From NCBI RefSeq assembly GCF_900696085.1, contig NZ_CAADFC020000016.1, positions 434,001-498,000 of the forward strand: a stretch of 64,000 nucleotides of DNA. Reading direction: 5' to 3'. Under the pieces are notes generated by a model. That model was given only the letters and a program-made list of their open reading frames with translations, was not told the origin of the DNA and searched no databases. The position numbers and the translations under genes are program-made. The stretch is from Bradyrhizobium ivorense. GTDB lineage: Bacteria > Pseudomonadota > Alphaproteobacteria > Rhizobiales > Xanthobacteraceae. Of the stretch, positions 32,884 through 42,101 are shown one piece after another. Each line of letters starts with the position of its first letter. The first letter of the stretch is position 1.

Positions 32884-35100
32884 ATGCCGCTGGTTCAAGG
32901 AACAGACAATCCAGAACTCCTCAACGGTACCCCAGGCGACGATACGATTACCGGACTGAAGGGCGACGACACTCTCAACGGTCTCGGCGGTGCCGACCTG
33001 TTCGTCTGGTCGCGCGGCGACGGCGCAGATACCGTGAACGGCGGTGACGGCAGCGACACGTTCCAGGCCACCATTCCCTATTACGAAGATGTTCTGCAAA
33101 TCCTGGGGCAGTTCACCTTCGACGACACCGAAAAGGCGCGGATCGAGGTCGACCCCGTCACCGGCCACGTTGTGTTCGATTCGTACATCCTGCATTCGAC
33201 CTTCAACAGCCATGAGCATACGACCACCTTCACCGAGAACGGCTTCAAGCGAACCGACCTGACATCCGTCGAGCATCTGCAGATCATCGGAGGATCCGCA
33301 AACTCGCCCTCACAGTTCACCGACGGCAACGGGCTCATTCACACCTTTTCGACGGACGATAGTTTCGTTCTGCCTAATCTGGCGGGGACCGGCGTTCAGG
33401 ATGTGTCCTTCGATGGCGGCTCCGGCAACGATGTGTTCGATGCAACGGCAGCCGGGATCTCCGTTGCCGCGCATGGGGGCGACGGCAACGACATCCTGAA
33501 CGACGGATCAGGTAACGACACGCTGTTCGGCGATGCCGGCAACGACACGTTGCGGGCAGGAGGCGGCCTCAACACGCTGGTGGGCGGAACAGGTGATGAC
33601 GTCTATTTCGTCAACAACGCCGCCGACACTATCACCGAACTCTCCGGCGAAGGCAGCGACGCCGTGTTCGCAAGCTCGTCCACCTATACGCTCTCCGCGA
33701 ACGTTGAGAACCTGTTCTATGCGGGCGCGCAGGGTCTCACCGGCATCGGCAATGCCGCGAACAACTGGATCCAGGGCGGTACAGGAAGCGACTGTCTGAT
33801 CGGCCTCGACGGTAACGATGTCCTCTACGACTACGGCGGCGCGCCGGACGCGTTGCAGGGTGGCAGAGGCGACGACACCTACATCGTCGAGGCTGCCGGC
33901 GACGGATTGATCGAATTTCAGGACGAGGGACACGACAGGGTCTTGACCACCCTCGCCGTCTTTGCGCTCGGCGCAAACCTCGAGGACTTGACGTATTCCG
34001 GCAGCCAGAACTTCGCCGGCAGCGGCAACGAGCTCGCCAACAGCATCGACGGCGGCAGCGGCAACGATTTTCTGACCGGCGCGGGCGGCAACAATGTCTT
34101 GAACGGCGGCGCCGGCAGCGACACCGCGGACTATTCCGCGGCACCTGCGGCAATCTCGGTGAGCCTGGCGACCGGCCACGGCCTGAATGGCTATGGCGGG
34201 ACCGACACCTATACGAGCATCGAGAACATCGTTGGTTCGAACAATGACGACACCATCATTGGCGATGGCGGCAACAACACGGTGAACGGCGGCGGCGGCG
34301 CCGATTCCCTGATCGGCGGCGGCGGTGACGATACGCTCATCGGCGGCGCCGGCGCAGCCAACACGATGCAGGGCGGCACCGGCAATGATCGCTACGTTGT
34401 CCAGGCGGCCGGAGACTCGGTGAAGGAGTTGGCCAATGAGGGCACCGACCTGGTCGAGACGGCCTTGGCAACGTACACGCTGCCATCGAACGTCGAGAAC
34501 CTGACCCACACTGGAAGCGCAAATTTCACGGGGGCCGGCAACGAACTCAACAATGTGATCATCGGCGGGGCCGGCAACGACTATCTGATCGGCGGAGCCG
34601 GCGATGACACGCTGATCGACGGTTCGGGCCTCAACACCCTGCAGGGTGGACAAGGCAACGACATCTACGCCGTGCAATCGAACGCCGACACCGTTTTCGA
34701 ATTCGCAAACGAAGGCGTCGACGAGGTACAGACCTTCCTCGCCTCCTATACGCTCCCGGCCAATGTCGAGAAGCTGACCTTCATCGGCTCGGCTTCGCAC
34801 GTCGGGGTGGGGAATTCTCTCAGCAACACCTTCACCGGCGGGCCGGGAGACGACATCTTCTACGCCGGGGTTGGAGGCAACGACATCTTCAACTATCGCA
34901 CACCCGGCAATGGATTCGACGACCTCAAAGAGTTGAAATTCGGTGACATCATCGATTTGTCGGGTCGTGGGCTCGCTTACAAAGACCTGGCGGTGACGGA
35001 GACGTTCTATGGCACAGTGGTCGGCATCCCGGGCGGCGATGCCATCCTTATGGACGGCATTCTGAAGGGGCAGGTCAACGAGTCCTGGTTCCGGTTCTGA
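32884..35100 (+). CDS. RTX-type calcium-binding repeat protein
   Basis: The 738-residue acidic protein lacks a Sec signal and is full of GGxGxDxLx nonapeptides (for example GTPGDDTITGLKGDDTLNG and GGSGNDFLTGAGGNNVLNG), which form calcium-bound beta-rolls in proteins secreted by type I systems. Four longer modules of 85-95 residues recur, starting near residues 230, 322, 493 and 584, each with NTLQGG-like, E..NEG.D.V.T.LA.YTLP.NVE.L and GNxLxNxxxGG blocks. The C-terminus (DAILMDGILKGQVNESWFRF) resembles a type I secretion signal. No secretion genes adjoin it. Role may be surface adhesion or biofilm; unproven. Confidence 0.9.
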   Translation: MPLVQGTDNPELLNGTPGDDTITGLKGDDTLNGLGGADLFVWSRGDGADTVNGGDGSDTFQATIPYYEDVLQILGQFTFDDTEKARIEVDPVTGHVVFDSYILHSTFNSHEHTTTFTENGFKRTDLTSVEHLQIIGGSANSPSQFTDGNGLIHTFSTDDSFVLPNLAGTGVQDVSFDGGSGNDVFDATAAGISVAAHGGDGNDILNDGSGNDTLFGDAGNDTLRAGGGLNTLVGGTGDDVYFVNNAADTITELSGEGSDAVFASSSTYTLSANVENLFYAGAQGLTGIGNAANNWIQGGTGSDCLIGLDGNDVLYDYGGAPDALQGGRGDDTYIVEAAGDGLIEFQDEGHDRVLTTLAVFALGANLEDLTYSGSQNFAGSGNELANSIDGGSGNDFLTGAGGNNVLNGGAGSDTADYSAAPAAISVSLATGHGLNGYGGTDTYTSIENIVGSNNDDTIIGDGGNNTVNGGGGADSLIGGGGDDTLIGGAGAANTMQGGTGNDRYVVQAAGDSVKELANEGTDLVETALATYTLPSNVENLTHTGSANFTGAGNELNNVIIGGAGNDYLIGGAGDDTLIDGSGLNTLQGGQGNDIYAVQSNADTVFEFANEGVDEVQTFLASYTLPANVEKLTFIGSASHVGVGNSLSNTFTGGPGDDIFYAGVGGNDIFNYRTPGNGFDDLKELKFGDIIDLSGRGLAYKDLAVTETFYGTVVGIPGGDAILMDGILKGQVNESWFRF

Positions 35101-35133
35101 GAAGGCACTCTGGCGGTTACCTGGATGCAAAGA

Positions 35134-35157
35134 GCCCCGCCTCAGAGGAGGCGGGGC
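35134..35157 (+). terminator. strong hairpin after the RTX gene
   Basis: GCCCCGCCTC at 35134-35143 and GAGGCGGGGC at 35148-35157 form a perfect 10-bp stem with a 4-nt loop (AGAG), 33 bp after the stop. No T-run follows. It also faces the end of the convergent M24 peptidase gene and may serve both. Confidence 0.75.
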
Positions 35158-35192
35158 CGAAGGTCATGATTAGATTGACGCAGCCGCTTTCA

Positions 35193-36389
35193 TCACATCG
35201 AAACTCCGCCGAGATTCCACCCACGGCCCTTTTCGCCGAACATCTCATATCCGCTCGCAGTCACTGCGATCGTGTCCTCGAGCTTGATGAAGCCGCGCTT
35301 GGGATGCTTCATCGTGGTCTCGACCGAGATGACCATGCCGGGCTCGAGCGAGCGATCGGCATCGGCCGCATCGTAGCGGACGGGACCTGAGGCGGTCAGC
35401 CGGGGCGCTTCGTGACTGACAAGGCCCATGCCGTGAGCCAGGAACTCGGTGCTGTCGCGTTGGCTGGTCTCCTTCAGCGCACGCTCGGCCGCTGTGTAGA
35501 TCATGCTTCCCATCGCACCCGGCTTGATCGCCGCAAATACTGCCTGCTGCACGGCGTCGATCTCGGCAAGCAGGCCCTCCAACTCGCTGTCCGGCTTCCC
35601 CAGCACGGCCATCCGTGCCAGGTCACCGATATAGCCGTGATAATTACCGCCTGAATCGAGCGAGAGCACGTCTCCCTCCTCCCAGCGCTGCTCCGAGGGC
35701 GCGCGGTTGTGGCTCCTGCCGGCGGCCAGCAGACAATATTCGAAGGTGAGCCCGCGATTGACCTCGGCGACCCGTAGCGCGTCGAACAGCTGTCGCTTGG
35801 TGGTGCCGGGGCCGTGATGGGCGATGACCTCGAGCATGGCTTCGGTCACGAGTTCGGAGGCGGCGCGCAATTTGGCGAGCTCGGCCGGGGTCTTCACCGC
35901 GCGCAACCGTTCCAGCACCAAGAGTGCATCCTTGATCTCGCTGCCCGCAAACGCGTCCTGCAGCGTCTTGCCCGCATCCATCGGCAGGAAGGCGGTCTCG
36001 ACGCCGATGCGTTTAGCGGGTACGCCGCTGGCACGGATGATTTCCACGGCGGTCGCAATTGCGTCCACGCTGCCCTGGCCGGACGTCTTGAGTGTCGGCA
36101 CCCAGGGACGGATCAATTCCCGCTGATGCGTCTCCAGCCCATGGCCGACATAGCCCGCCTTGTCCGGTGCGCCCTTGGCATAGACAACGACCGGCAGGTA
36201 GCGGCTGATGCCGATCGCATCCATGTAGTCGAAGAAAATTGCCCGCTCGACGTCGAGCATGTACTGCACATTATGTTTGGAGGTGACGAGCAGCACGTCG
36301 AGCCCCGCCGCCTCCATCAGCCGATCGAGCTTGTCCGCATCGAAGGGAATGCCCCGCGAGGCCGATCTCGTCTGAACGCTGTCCTGCAT
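35193..36389 (-). CDS. M24-family peptidase (Xaa-Pro aminopeptidase/creatinase-like)
   Basis: The 398-residue protein has a creatinase N-terminal domain and a pita-bread catalytic domain with SLDSGGNYHGYIGDLARM (metal-ligand Asp pair), EFLAHGMGLVSHEAPRL (metal-ligand His and nearby His), GMVISVETTMKHPKRG and LEDTIAVTASGYEMF (metal-ligand Glu residues). The ATG at 36389 has AAGGAAG upstream; a GTG at 36428 would overlap the preceding gene. It may cleave a proline peptide or act on a creatine-like amide. It is the last gene of a four-gene unit transcribed from about 40330. Confidence 0.9.
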   Translation of the reverse strand: MQDSVQTRSASRGIPFDADKLDRLMEAAGLDVLLVTSKHNVQYMLDVERAIFFDYMDAIGISRYLPVVVYAKGAPDKAGYVGHGLETHQRELIRPWVPTLKTSGQGSVDAIATAVEIIRASGVPAKRIGVETAFLPMDAGKTLQDAFAGSEIKDALLVLERLRAVKTPAELAKLRAASELVTEAMLEVIAHHGPGTTKRQLFDALRVAEVNRGLTFEYCLLAAGRSHNRAPSEQRWEEGDVLSLDSGGNYHGYIGDLARMAVLGKPDSELEGLLAEIDAVQQAVFAAIKPGAMGSMIYTAAERALKETSQRDSTEFLAHGMGLVSHEAPRLTASGPVRYDAADADRSLEPGMVISVETTMKHPKRGFIKLEDTIAVTASGYEMFGEKGRGWNLGGVSM

Positions 36390-36424
36390 GACCTGCTTCC
36401 TTGCTGGTTTGTGGGCATTTAGGC

Positions 36425-37894
36425 TCACGGTAATGATGGCGTCGGCCGCGCCGCAACGCCGTCCTCCGCGACGTGGCCAAGAGGACTGGCGGCTGTTCCC
36501 GCGCTTTCACCGGGTTGCCGCACTTCCAACGCGAGCGGCCGGCCATGGGTTTCGACACCAAGCAGGGTGAATGCCAGTCCGATTACAAGCCCGCACGCCG
36601 CCAGGAACAGGAAGGCCGGCGTGACCGCATCGATGGTGGCCCTGGGCGTGATCAGGTTCGAGGTGCCGGCGATCAGCGCAAGGCACAAGGGACCGGCTAT
36701 CTTGCCGACCCCATTGGCAGCTTGTGCCAGCCCGACGCCGCGTGCGCTGAGCCGAACTGGAAAGATCTCGGCCGAATATGGCGCGATGTTGGAGAAGCCG
36801 CCGTCAAAGAACAGCGCGGCCGGGACCAGAAGAACCATGAAGGCGGGATAGCCGAACAGCGTTTGGTCGAACAATAGCCCCGCCGCACCGAGCGATATTG
36901 CGATGCCATAGCCCATGATCTCTCCGCAGCGCCGCCGGCCGATCCGGTGCGCCAGCACGGAAAAGATTGCGCGCCCGATCATCCCCGTGAGCGAGACGAT
37001 CACGAACAAATGAGCGACCTCCACAGCCGACACGCCCATCAGCAGGGCGACGATGGTTGGGCCCCAAAGAAAGACGCCGTAGTTGGCGGTACTTGCGCCG
37101 AACCAGACGATCAGCGTCAGCCAGATCCGCCTCGGCTCCTGCAGAAGTTCCACAAAACCCGCACCTTGCGGCTGTGCCGTCGTAGCGATCGCAGGCGACG
37201 GCGGCAATGCGTCAGGTGCAACCCGCAGCGCGCGGGCGACGATGCGACGGGCCTCCGCATCGCGGCCGCGCGACACAAGCCAGCGGACGGATTCCGGCAT
37301 GATGAACGCAATCAAGAGCGCCGGCAGCAGGGGCAGGAAGCCAAGCGCGGCAAGGCCACGCCAGCCGATCTGGTGCAGCAGCGTCGCAGCCGACAGCGAT
37401 GCGGCGAGGATGCCGAGCGAGACCGGGATGACAGTTGCGCTGGTCACCAGGGTGCGGTGACGGGTCGGGGTATATTCCACGATCAACGGCACGGCGACCG
37501 AGGCCGCGGCGCCGACACCAAAGCCGACGAAGAAGCGCAGCACGGCAAACATAACCCATGCCCCGTCCGGTATCAGCGCGACCGAGCCCGAGCTCAACGC
37601 GCATAGCGCAACTCCGGCGACCAGGAGCACCTTGCGGCCGAAGCGGTCCGCCAGCGCGCCCCAGGCAAGCGAACCCAGGATTGCGCCGACGCCCGCACTG
37701 AGCAGGATCAGCGAGGTCTGCCCGAAGGTCAGCTGCCATTGCGGCGCCAGCACTGCAACCAGGAAACCGACAACATAGTAGTCGAAATAATCGAAGATGC
37801 TGGTCGAAATGCCAAGTGCGATGCTGGTCCAATAGCGGGCGTCGAGCGGCGCGCTGTCATAGGCAGTGACGAGATCCTCCCCTGATTCCGCCAT
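36425..37894 (-). CDS. major facilitator superfamily transporter (sugar/aromatic acid type)
   Basis: The 489-residue protein shows twelve predicted membrane segments, the loop 2-3 motif WGALADRFGRKVLLVAGV, a second-half counterpart AHRIGRRRCGEIMG and PESVRWLVSRGRDAEARRI before the central loop, all typical of MFS symporters. It lies between an alpha/beta hydrolase gene and the M24 peptidase gene and probably imports the substrate or product of that pathway. Confidence 0.9.
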   Translation of the reverse strand: MAESGEDLVTAYDSAPLDARYWTSIALGISTSIFDYFDYYVVGFLVAVLAPQWQLTFGQTSLILLSAGVGAILGSLAWGALADRFGRKVLLVAGVALCALSSGSVALIPDGAWVMFAVLRFFVGFGVGAAASVAVPLIVEYTPTRHRTLVTSATVIPVSLGILAASLSAATLLHQIGWRGLAALGFLPLLPALLIAFIMPESVRWLVSRGRDAEARRIVARALRVAPDALPPSPAIATTAQPQGAGFVELLQEPRRIWLTLIVWFGASTANYGVFLWGPTIVALLMGVSAVEVAHLFVIVSLTGMIGRAIFSVLAHRIGRRRCGEIMGYGIAISLGAAGLLFDQTLFGYPAFMVLLVPAALFFDGGFSNIAPYSAEIFPVRLSARGVGLAQAANGVGKIAGPLCLALIAGTSNLITPRATIDAVTPAFLFLAACGLVIGLAFTLLGVETHGRPLALEVRQPGESAGTAASPLGHVAEDGVAARPTPSLP

Positions 37895-37918
37895 GGTCGT
37901 CCCTCCTCCACGATTTGG

Positions 37919-38701
37919 TTAGTCTTTTCTTTGCAGAAACTCCCTCACCCGAGCGGCCACCGCCGCCGGATCCTGAATGGTGCCGACATGGCCGACGCCT
38001 TCGATCACTGCGCTACGCGCACCCGGAATCTCCTGTGCCAGCGACATGGTATGCACGGGCGGAATCAGGCGGTCCTCGCTTCCCGCCAACACCAGCGTCG
38101 GCGCTTTGATCGCCTCGAGCGAGATTGCAATCGGTTGCCCCAGCACCGCGCCACGGCGCTCCCTCTGCCGCGCATCGCGCTTGTTGTCCGTGAAGAGGCG
38201 GAGAGCTTCCGGATGAGCCGCGATGTAGCCTGGCGCGAAGAAATATTCGGCGAAAGCCGGCATACTCTCCGGAAGGCGCGCGCGCAGCTCGGCAAATCTC
38301 GGAAAGCCTTCGGGGTTGATCGAGGCGACCGACACGCCGACGCGGAAGGTCGAGGCAAGCACCAGACGATCGATCCGGGCGGGGTGCCGGACCGCGGCGA
38401 CCTGCGCGATCACGCCGCCGAAGGAGGTGCCGAAGACATGGGCGCGCCCATAGCCGAGCGCTGCGATCAGGGCGGCGAGATCGTCGGCGAGCTCGCCCAA
38501 TCCGTAGGGCTCAGGCGGATTGAGCGTGGCGCCGGAATCGCGCTGGTCATAGGCGATGACCGTGAAATATCGTGCAAGGGCAGCACCAAACGCATCGAAC
38601 ATGGAATGATCGGCTTCCGCGCCATGCAGCAGGAACAGCGGCGGCCCCTCGCCGCTGCGCCGGAAGCCGATCGAGATGCCGTTGGCCTCAACTCTGTCCA
38701 T
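37919..38701 (-). CDS. alpha/beta hydrolase
   Basis: The 260-residue protein has PLFLLHGAEADHSMFDAF (oxyanion region), the nucleophile elbow GTSFGGVIAQ (Ser), a late Asp in LVLAGSEDRLIPPVH and the catalytic His in VIEGVGHVGTIQDP. The order matches lactone hydrolases and esterases such as enol-lactone hydrolases. It starts 2 bp from the stop of the monooxygenase gene, pointing to coupled translation and consecutive steps: hydroxylation or ring oxidation, then hydrolysis. Confidence 0.9.
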   Translation of the reverse strand: MDRVEANGISIGFRRSGEGPPLFLLHGAEADHSMFDAFGAALARYFTVIAYDQRDSGATLNPPEPYGLGELADDLAALIAALGYGRAHVFGTSFGGVIAQVAAVRHPARIDRLVLASTFRVGVSVASINPEGFPRFAELRARLPESMPAFAEYFFAPGYIAAHPEALRLFTDNKRDARQRERRGAVLGQPIAISLEAIKAPTLVLAGSEDRLIPPVHTMSLAQEIPGARSAVIEGVGHVGTIQDPAAVAARVREFLQRKD

Positions 38702-38703
38702 GG

Positions 38704-40326
38704 CTAGTGCAACACGCTTTGCACGGCACTGGCGAGCTCGCGCGCGGGAGCCTGCGGGATGTAGGGCATGCGCCAGGCGACATGGCCATCGGGCCGGACC
38801 AGCACGGCGCCGCGCAGGCCCATCTGGATGCCGTCCGATTGATGCGCATTCGGCAATTGCTGCAAATTGAGCGGGATGCCGAGCTTGTCGGACACGGCGC
38901 GCCCGGCCTCCAGCCATTCGCCGCCGAGCGGGCCGGTGACGACCGTGAACTCCTTGTCGAACCAATCGAGCGTCGAGTGCTTGCGCGCCATGTCGAGCCA
39001 AAGATGCGGAAAACGTCCACCCGGGCGATCGGATGGAAAGTAGGTTCGGGTCAAGTGACCGCCGCGGGGCGTGCCGTCAGGGACCACGGCGCCCTCCTCA
39101 TACGAGAAACCGAGCGCCTGGCCGATCGAGTGCAGATGATTGTCGAGGTCGTTGACCCAGAAGCGGATGCGGTCCTCGTTGCCGGAACGCACGGCCTCAT
39201 CCAGCCGGCGGAAGCGGATCATGTTGCCGTAGCTGAAATCAGCGTTCGATTGCGCGACTGGACGGCGCTCGACATCGTAGCTTTCGAGCAACCGCTCCGA
39301 GGCGAGCCCGCGCAACACATAGGCAAGCTTCCAGGCGAGGTTATGTGCGTCCTGCACGCCCGAATTCAGGCCGAAGCCGCCAGTCGGCGGAAAGCGATGC
39401 GCGGCATCGCCGACCACGAACACACGGCCCTTGCGGAACTGTCCGGCAACCTGCTTGCTCATCCGCCAGATCGAGCGGTTGAGCAGCGTCACGTCGAGAT
39501 CGGGAACGCCGGCGTGGCAGCGGATGATCTCGATGGTCTCCGCATCGGTCCAGGGCCGCGGCCGCTCATCCTTCTCCTCGCCGATCTGGATCACCGACAG
39601 CCAGCGATCCCGACCGTTGGTGTTGAGAATGCCCGCCCGCCGCGGCATCCCCGGCTTGTTGCTGTAGACCTGGTAACCTGCAGCCTCCCGCGTGATCGGA
39701 AAGCGCGAGAGATCGCCGCGCCAATACTCGTTGAGCATCACCGCAAGCGTCGCCGGGCCCGCCATGTCGATGCCGGCGCGGCGCCGGGTCTGGCTGCCTG
39801 CCCCGTCGCAGGCCAGAAGAAATCTGGCGTGCCAGCGCTCGCTGCGCCCCGTCTCCACCGACCTGATCTCGCAGATGACGCCATCCTCGACCTCCTCGAA
39901 GCCGACAAATTCGGTCGAGAAATGCACCTGGACGAGGTTGGAGTGCGCGATGACCTTGTAAATCTCCTCCTCGACAGCGTCCTGCGCGACCAGCGATTTC
40001 CAGGCTGGCGTCTGGCCGAGATTGGGTTCGGGACGCGAGCGGCTGATCTCGCGTCCGGCAATGCTTTCGACCTGAACGAACATGTCGGAGGAATCCTGCA
40101 GCCCGCGATCGCGGATCGCCTGCTCGATCCCCCATTGCCGGAAGATCTCCATGGTGCGGACCCAGCAGCCCCGCGACTTCGGATGATCGGTCGTGGTCGG
40201 GCTCTTCTCGACAATGATGGCGTCAATACCGAAGCGATCGAGCAACAGCCCCATTGCGAGCCCAACCGGTCCGCCGCCGACGATCATGATCGATGTCCGC
40301 CGCAGCGTCTCTTCGGACGTGCCCAT
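38704..40326 (-). CDS. FAD-dependent aromatic-ring monooxygenase (PheA/TfdB family)
   Basis: The 540-residue flavoprotein begins with a dinucleotide fold IMIVGGGPVGLAMGLLLDRFG (GxGxxG), has the hydroxylase motif LLACDGAGSQTRRRAGI (DG) and the second FAD motif RVFVVGDAAHRFPPTGGFG (GD), followed by LNSGVQDAHNLAWKLA. This is the phenol/2,4-dichlorophenol hydroxylase pattern. I chose the ATG at 40326 with GGAAGGA 7 bases upstream; an ATG at 40332 is nearly as good. It is the first gene of the catabolic unit and is divergent from the LysR gene at 40438. Confidence 0.9.
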   Translation of the reverse strand: MGTSEETLRRTSIMIVGGGPVGLAMGLLLDRFGIDAIIVEKSPTTTDHPKSRGCWVRTMEIFRQWGIEQAIRDRGLQDSSDMFVQVESIAGREISRSRPEPNLGQTPAWKSLVAQDAVEEEIYKVIAHSNLVQVHFSTEFVGFEEVEDGVICEIRSVETGRSERWHARFLLACDGAGSQTRRRAGIDMAGPATLAVMLNEYWRGDLSRFPITREAAGYQVYSNKPGMPRRAGILNTNGRDRWLSVIQIGEEKDERPRPWTDAETIEIIRCHAGVPDLDVTLLNRSIWRMSKQVAGQFRKGRVFVVGDAAHRFPPTGGFGLNSGVQDAHNLAWKLAYVLRGLASERLLESYDVERRPVAQSNADFSYGNMIRFRRLDEAVRSGNEDRIRFWVNDLDNHLHSIGQALGFSYEEGAVVPDGTPRGGHLTRTYFPSDRPGGRFPHLWLDMARKHSTLDWFDKEFTVVTGPLGGEWLEAGRAVSDKLGIPLNLQQLPNAHQSDGIQMGLRGAVLVRPDGHVAWRMPYIPQAPARELASAVQSVLH

Positions 40327-40410
40327 GAGCATTTCCTTCCTGGTGATGTGTTCTTGGCCGCGAGGATGCGCGCTTTTTGACATCTCACAAGAATATGTTT
40401 GATATGCCCT

Positions 40411-40429
40411 CCATCTCATTTCGAGATGG
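40411..40429. promoter_or_regulatory. 7-bp dyad CCATCTC/GAGATGG, candidate LysR operator
   Basis: CCATCTC (40411-40417) and GAGATGG (40423-40429) form a perfect inverted repeat with a 5-bp spacer, and the right arm overlaps the ribosome binding site of the LysR gene. It lies between the divergent monooxygenase and LysR genes. It is a candidate autoregulatory site or a 5' RNA hairpin covering the ribosome site. Confidence 0.5.
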
Positions 40430-40437
40430 AGGCGCGA

Positions 40438-41361
40438 ATGGACCTGCGTCAGCTTCGTTATTTCATCGGTGTGGCCGAGCGCGGCGGTTTCGGCGCCGCC
40501 GCCAGCGCGCTGAACATCGCGCAGTCCGCGCTCAGCCGTCATATCAAGGAATTGGAGCGCGAGCTCGGCGGCGCCCTATTCACGCGCACCGCACGCGGCG
40601 TCGCGGTGACCGAGTCCGGCAAGGTGCTGCTGGAGCGCGGACGGTGGCTGCTCGGACTGGTCGACGACATCAAGGCCGAGGTGCGCACCGAGAACCGCGA
40701 GCCGAGCGGCACGGTGCGGCTGGGCGCACCGTCGAGCGTTGCGGAGATCTTCTATCCGCCGCTTGCCCGCCTGATTGCCGCGCGCTTCCCTCGCGTCCAG
40801 CTCGAACTCGGCGAAGCGCTGACCGAGCTTGCGTGCGACCGCCTGTTGCGTGGACAGCTCGACCTTGCGATCGTCACGGGACCGCAGCCGAACGATCATC
40901 TTTGCTATGAGACGCTGGTGGAGGAGCAAGTGTTTCTGATCGGCCCGCCAGATGACCCGAAGCTCAAGCGTGGCAGGATGACCGTCAATGACCTGAAACA
41001 TCTGTCGCGTGCAGTGCTGCCCTTGAGCCGCACGCCGTTCCCGCCCGAGGTCCCCTCTTTCGTGCGCGTCGAAAGCAGCACGCCGATGAAGCGCATCGTG
41101 GCTTCCGGTCTCGGCTACGCGCTGCTCCCCTACTCAGGCATCTACCAGGAGGTCGACGCCGGCCAGCTATCCGCGGCCCTCTTGCCATGGATGAGCGCCG
41201 AGCGCGTACTCGCCCTGCCGCGCGGCCGGCCGATCAGCAGAGCAACGCAGGAAACCAGGACTCTGCTGAAAGAGATCTGCGGTGATCTGATCCGCGACGG
41301 AATAATCCGCACTTCACAGCGCAAGAGAGTCATCCGACAGCAGCGAACTTCCGCTCATTGA
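40438..41361 (+). CDS. LysR-family transcriptional regulator
   Basis: The 307-residue protein starts MDLRQLRYFIGVAERGGFGA with the helix-turn-helix ALNIAQSALSRHIKELEREL, the LysR signature; the rest is a LysR substrate-binding domain (GTVRLGAPSSVAEIFYPPLA; LRGQLDLAIVTGP). GGAGG sits 5-6 bases before the ATG at 40438. This CbbR/NAC-like subgroup often controls divergent catabolic genes, here the monooxygenase operon. Confidence 0.92.
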   Translation: MDLRQLRYFIGVAERGGFGAAASALNIAQSALSRHIKELERELGGALFTRTARGVAVTESGKVLLERGRWLLGLVDDIKAEVRTENREPSGTVRLGAPSSVAEIFYPPLARLIAARFPRVQLELGEALTELACDRLLRGQLDLAIVTGPQPNDHLCYETLVEEQVFLIGPPDDPKLKRGRMTVNDLKHLSRAVLPLSRTPFPPEVPSFVRVESSTPMKRIVASGLGYALLPYSGIYQEVDAGQLSAALLPWMSAERVLALPRGRPISRATQETRTLLKEICGDLIRDGIIRTSQRKRVIRQQRTSAH

Positions 41362-41373
41362 GAGCCCAGAGCG

Positions 41374-41628
41374 CTACCGCCTTTGCCCACACCAACCAAA
41401 CCTACGATACCCCAACCAATCCTTCGCATAGGGCAATTCGTCAGCCTGTGTCGCGAGTGGAGATTTACCCTCACAAAGGGGAATCAAATCGCGGACCTGT
41501 AACCATCTCAAATTGCCATTAGAGGTAACGGCTTGAGGGGTAGATTTCTTGGCCGCAGATAGAATTGTTCGAAATGGCGGAGACAGTGTCCGACGAAGTT
41601 CTTTGGTCCGCACCACCGTAGGGTGCAT
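41374..41628 (-). CDS. possible 84-residue hypothetical protein
   Basis: An ATG at 41628 after AAAAAAGGGAC opens a frame MHPTVVRTKELRRTLSPPFR ... LQVRDLIPLCEGKSPLAT, ending at 41374. No family recognised; the strongest open frame in the 740-bp gap between the LysR and glycosyltransferase genes. The remaining 41629-42101 holds nothing that can be supported. Confidence 0.3.
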   Translation of the reverse strand: MHPTVVRTKELRRTLSPPFRTILSAAKKSTPQAVTSNGNLRWLQVRDLIPLCEGKSPLATQADELPYAKDWLGYRRFGWCGQRR

Positions 41629-42101
41629 CGTCCCTTTTTTCTTGTGAAGGCCGATCCGGGTCGTCAAATCCCGATCCGAATGTGACATGGATTTGGTATG
41701 GACCGGCCCCGACCACGGTCCCAAAAAAGTCCTTTCCGCCCTCCGAATCAACAAGCTCTCGGCGCCGGTACGGTGACGGGAACTGGTCGTCGACCCGTCC
41801 GATGGCAAGCGATGCGACATCGGGCCTGGCAGCCTACGCCTCGTGACGCTGGCAGAGCCGCGGACGAAGTCGATCGGCTACCGGAGGTTCGCCAAAGAGT
41901 GCGGCGACCGATCGTGGACAGCCGCTTGGCAAAGGCAACGGCCCCCCAATAGCTCGTTCAGATGTGGTGCAATCAAGCTGTGAAGGCGTCCGATCGCCGC
42001 CAAGGCAACGCAACGACAACTGCATGCTCACTCAACGTGCTACGCGTCGTCGGTACCTGGCGCACCGGCATTGGAGACATCCCTGGATGTATTGGGCCCC
42101 G

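Noticed and set aside
33480..34900. CRISPR-like spaced repeats
   Set aside because: The repeats are degenerate codons of RTX nonapeptides in a continuous reading frame, not identical repeats with unique spacers.
33508..35130. 540-codon open frame opposite the RTX gene
   Set aside because: The repetitive GGxGxD coding strand leaves long mirrored open frames; the translation is a Val/Ala/Gly-rich echo without motifs.
38572..40380. 602-codon plus-strand frame over the monooxygenase gene
   Set aside because: High-G+C antisense shadow; Arg/Ala/Asp-rich composition and no domain, while the minus strand encodes a clear flavoprotein.
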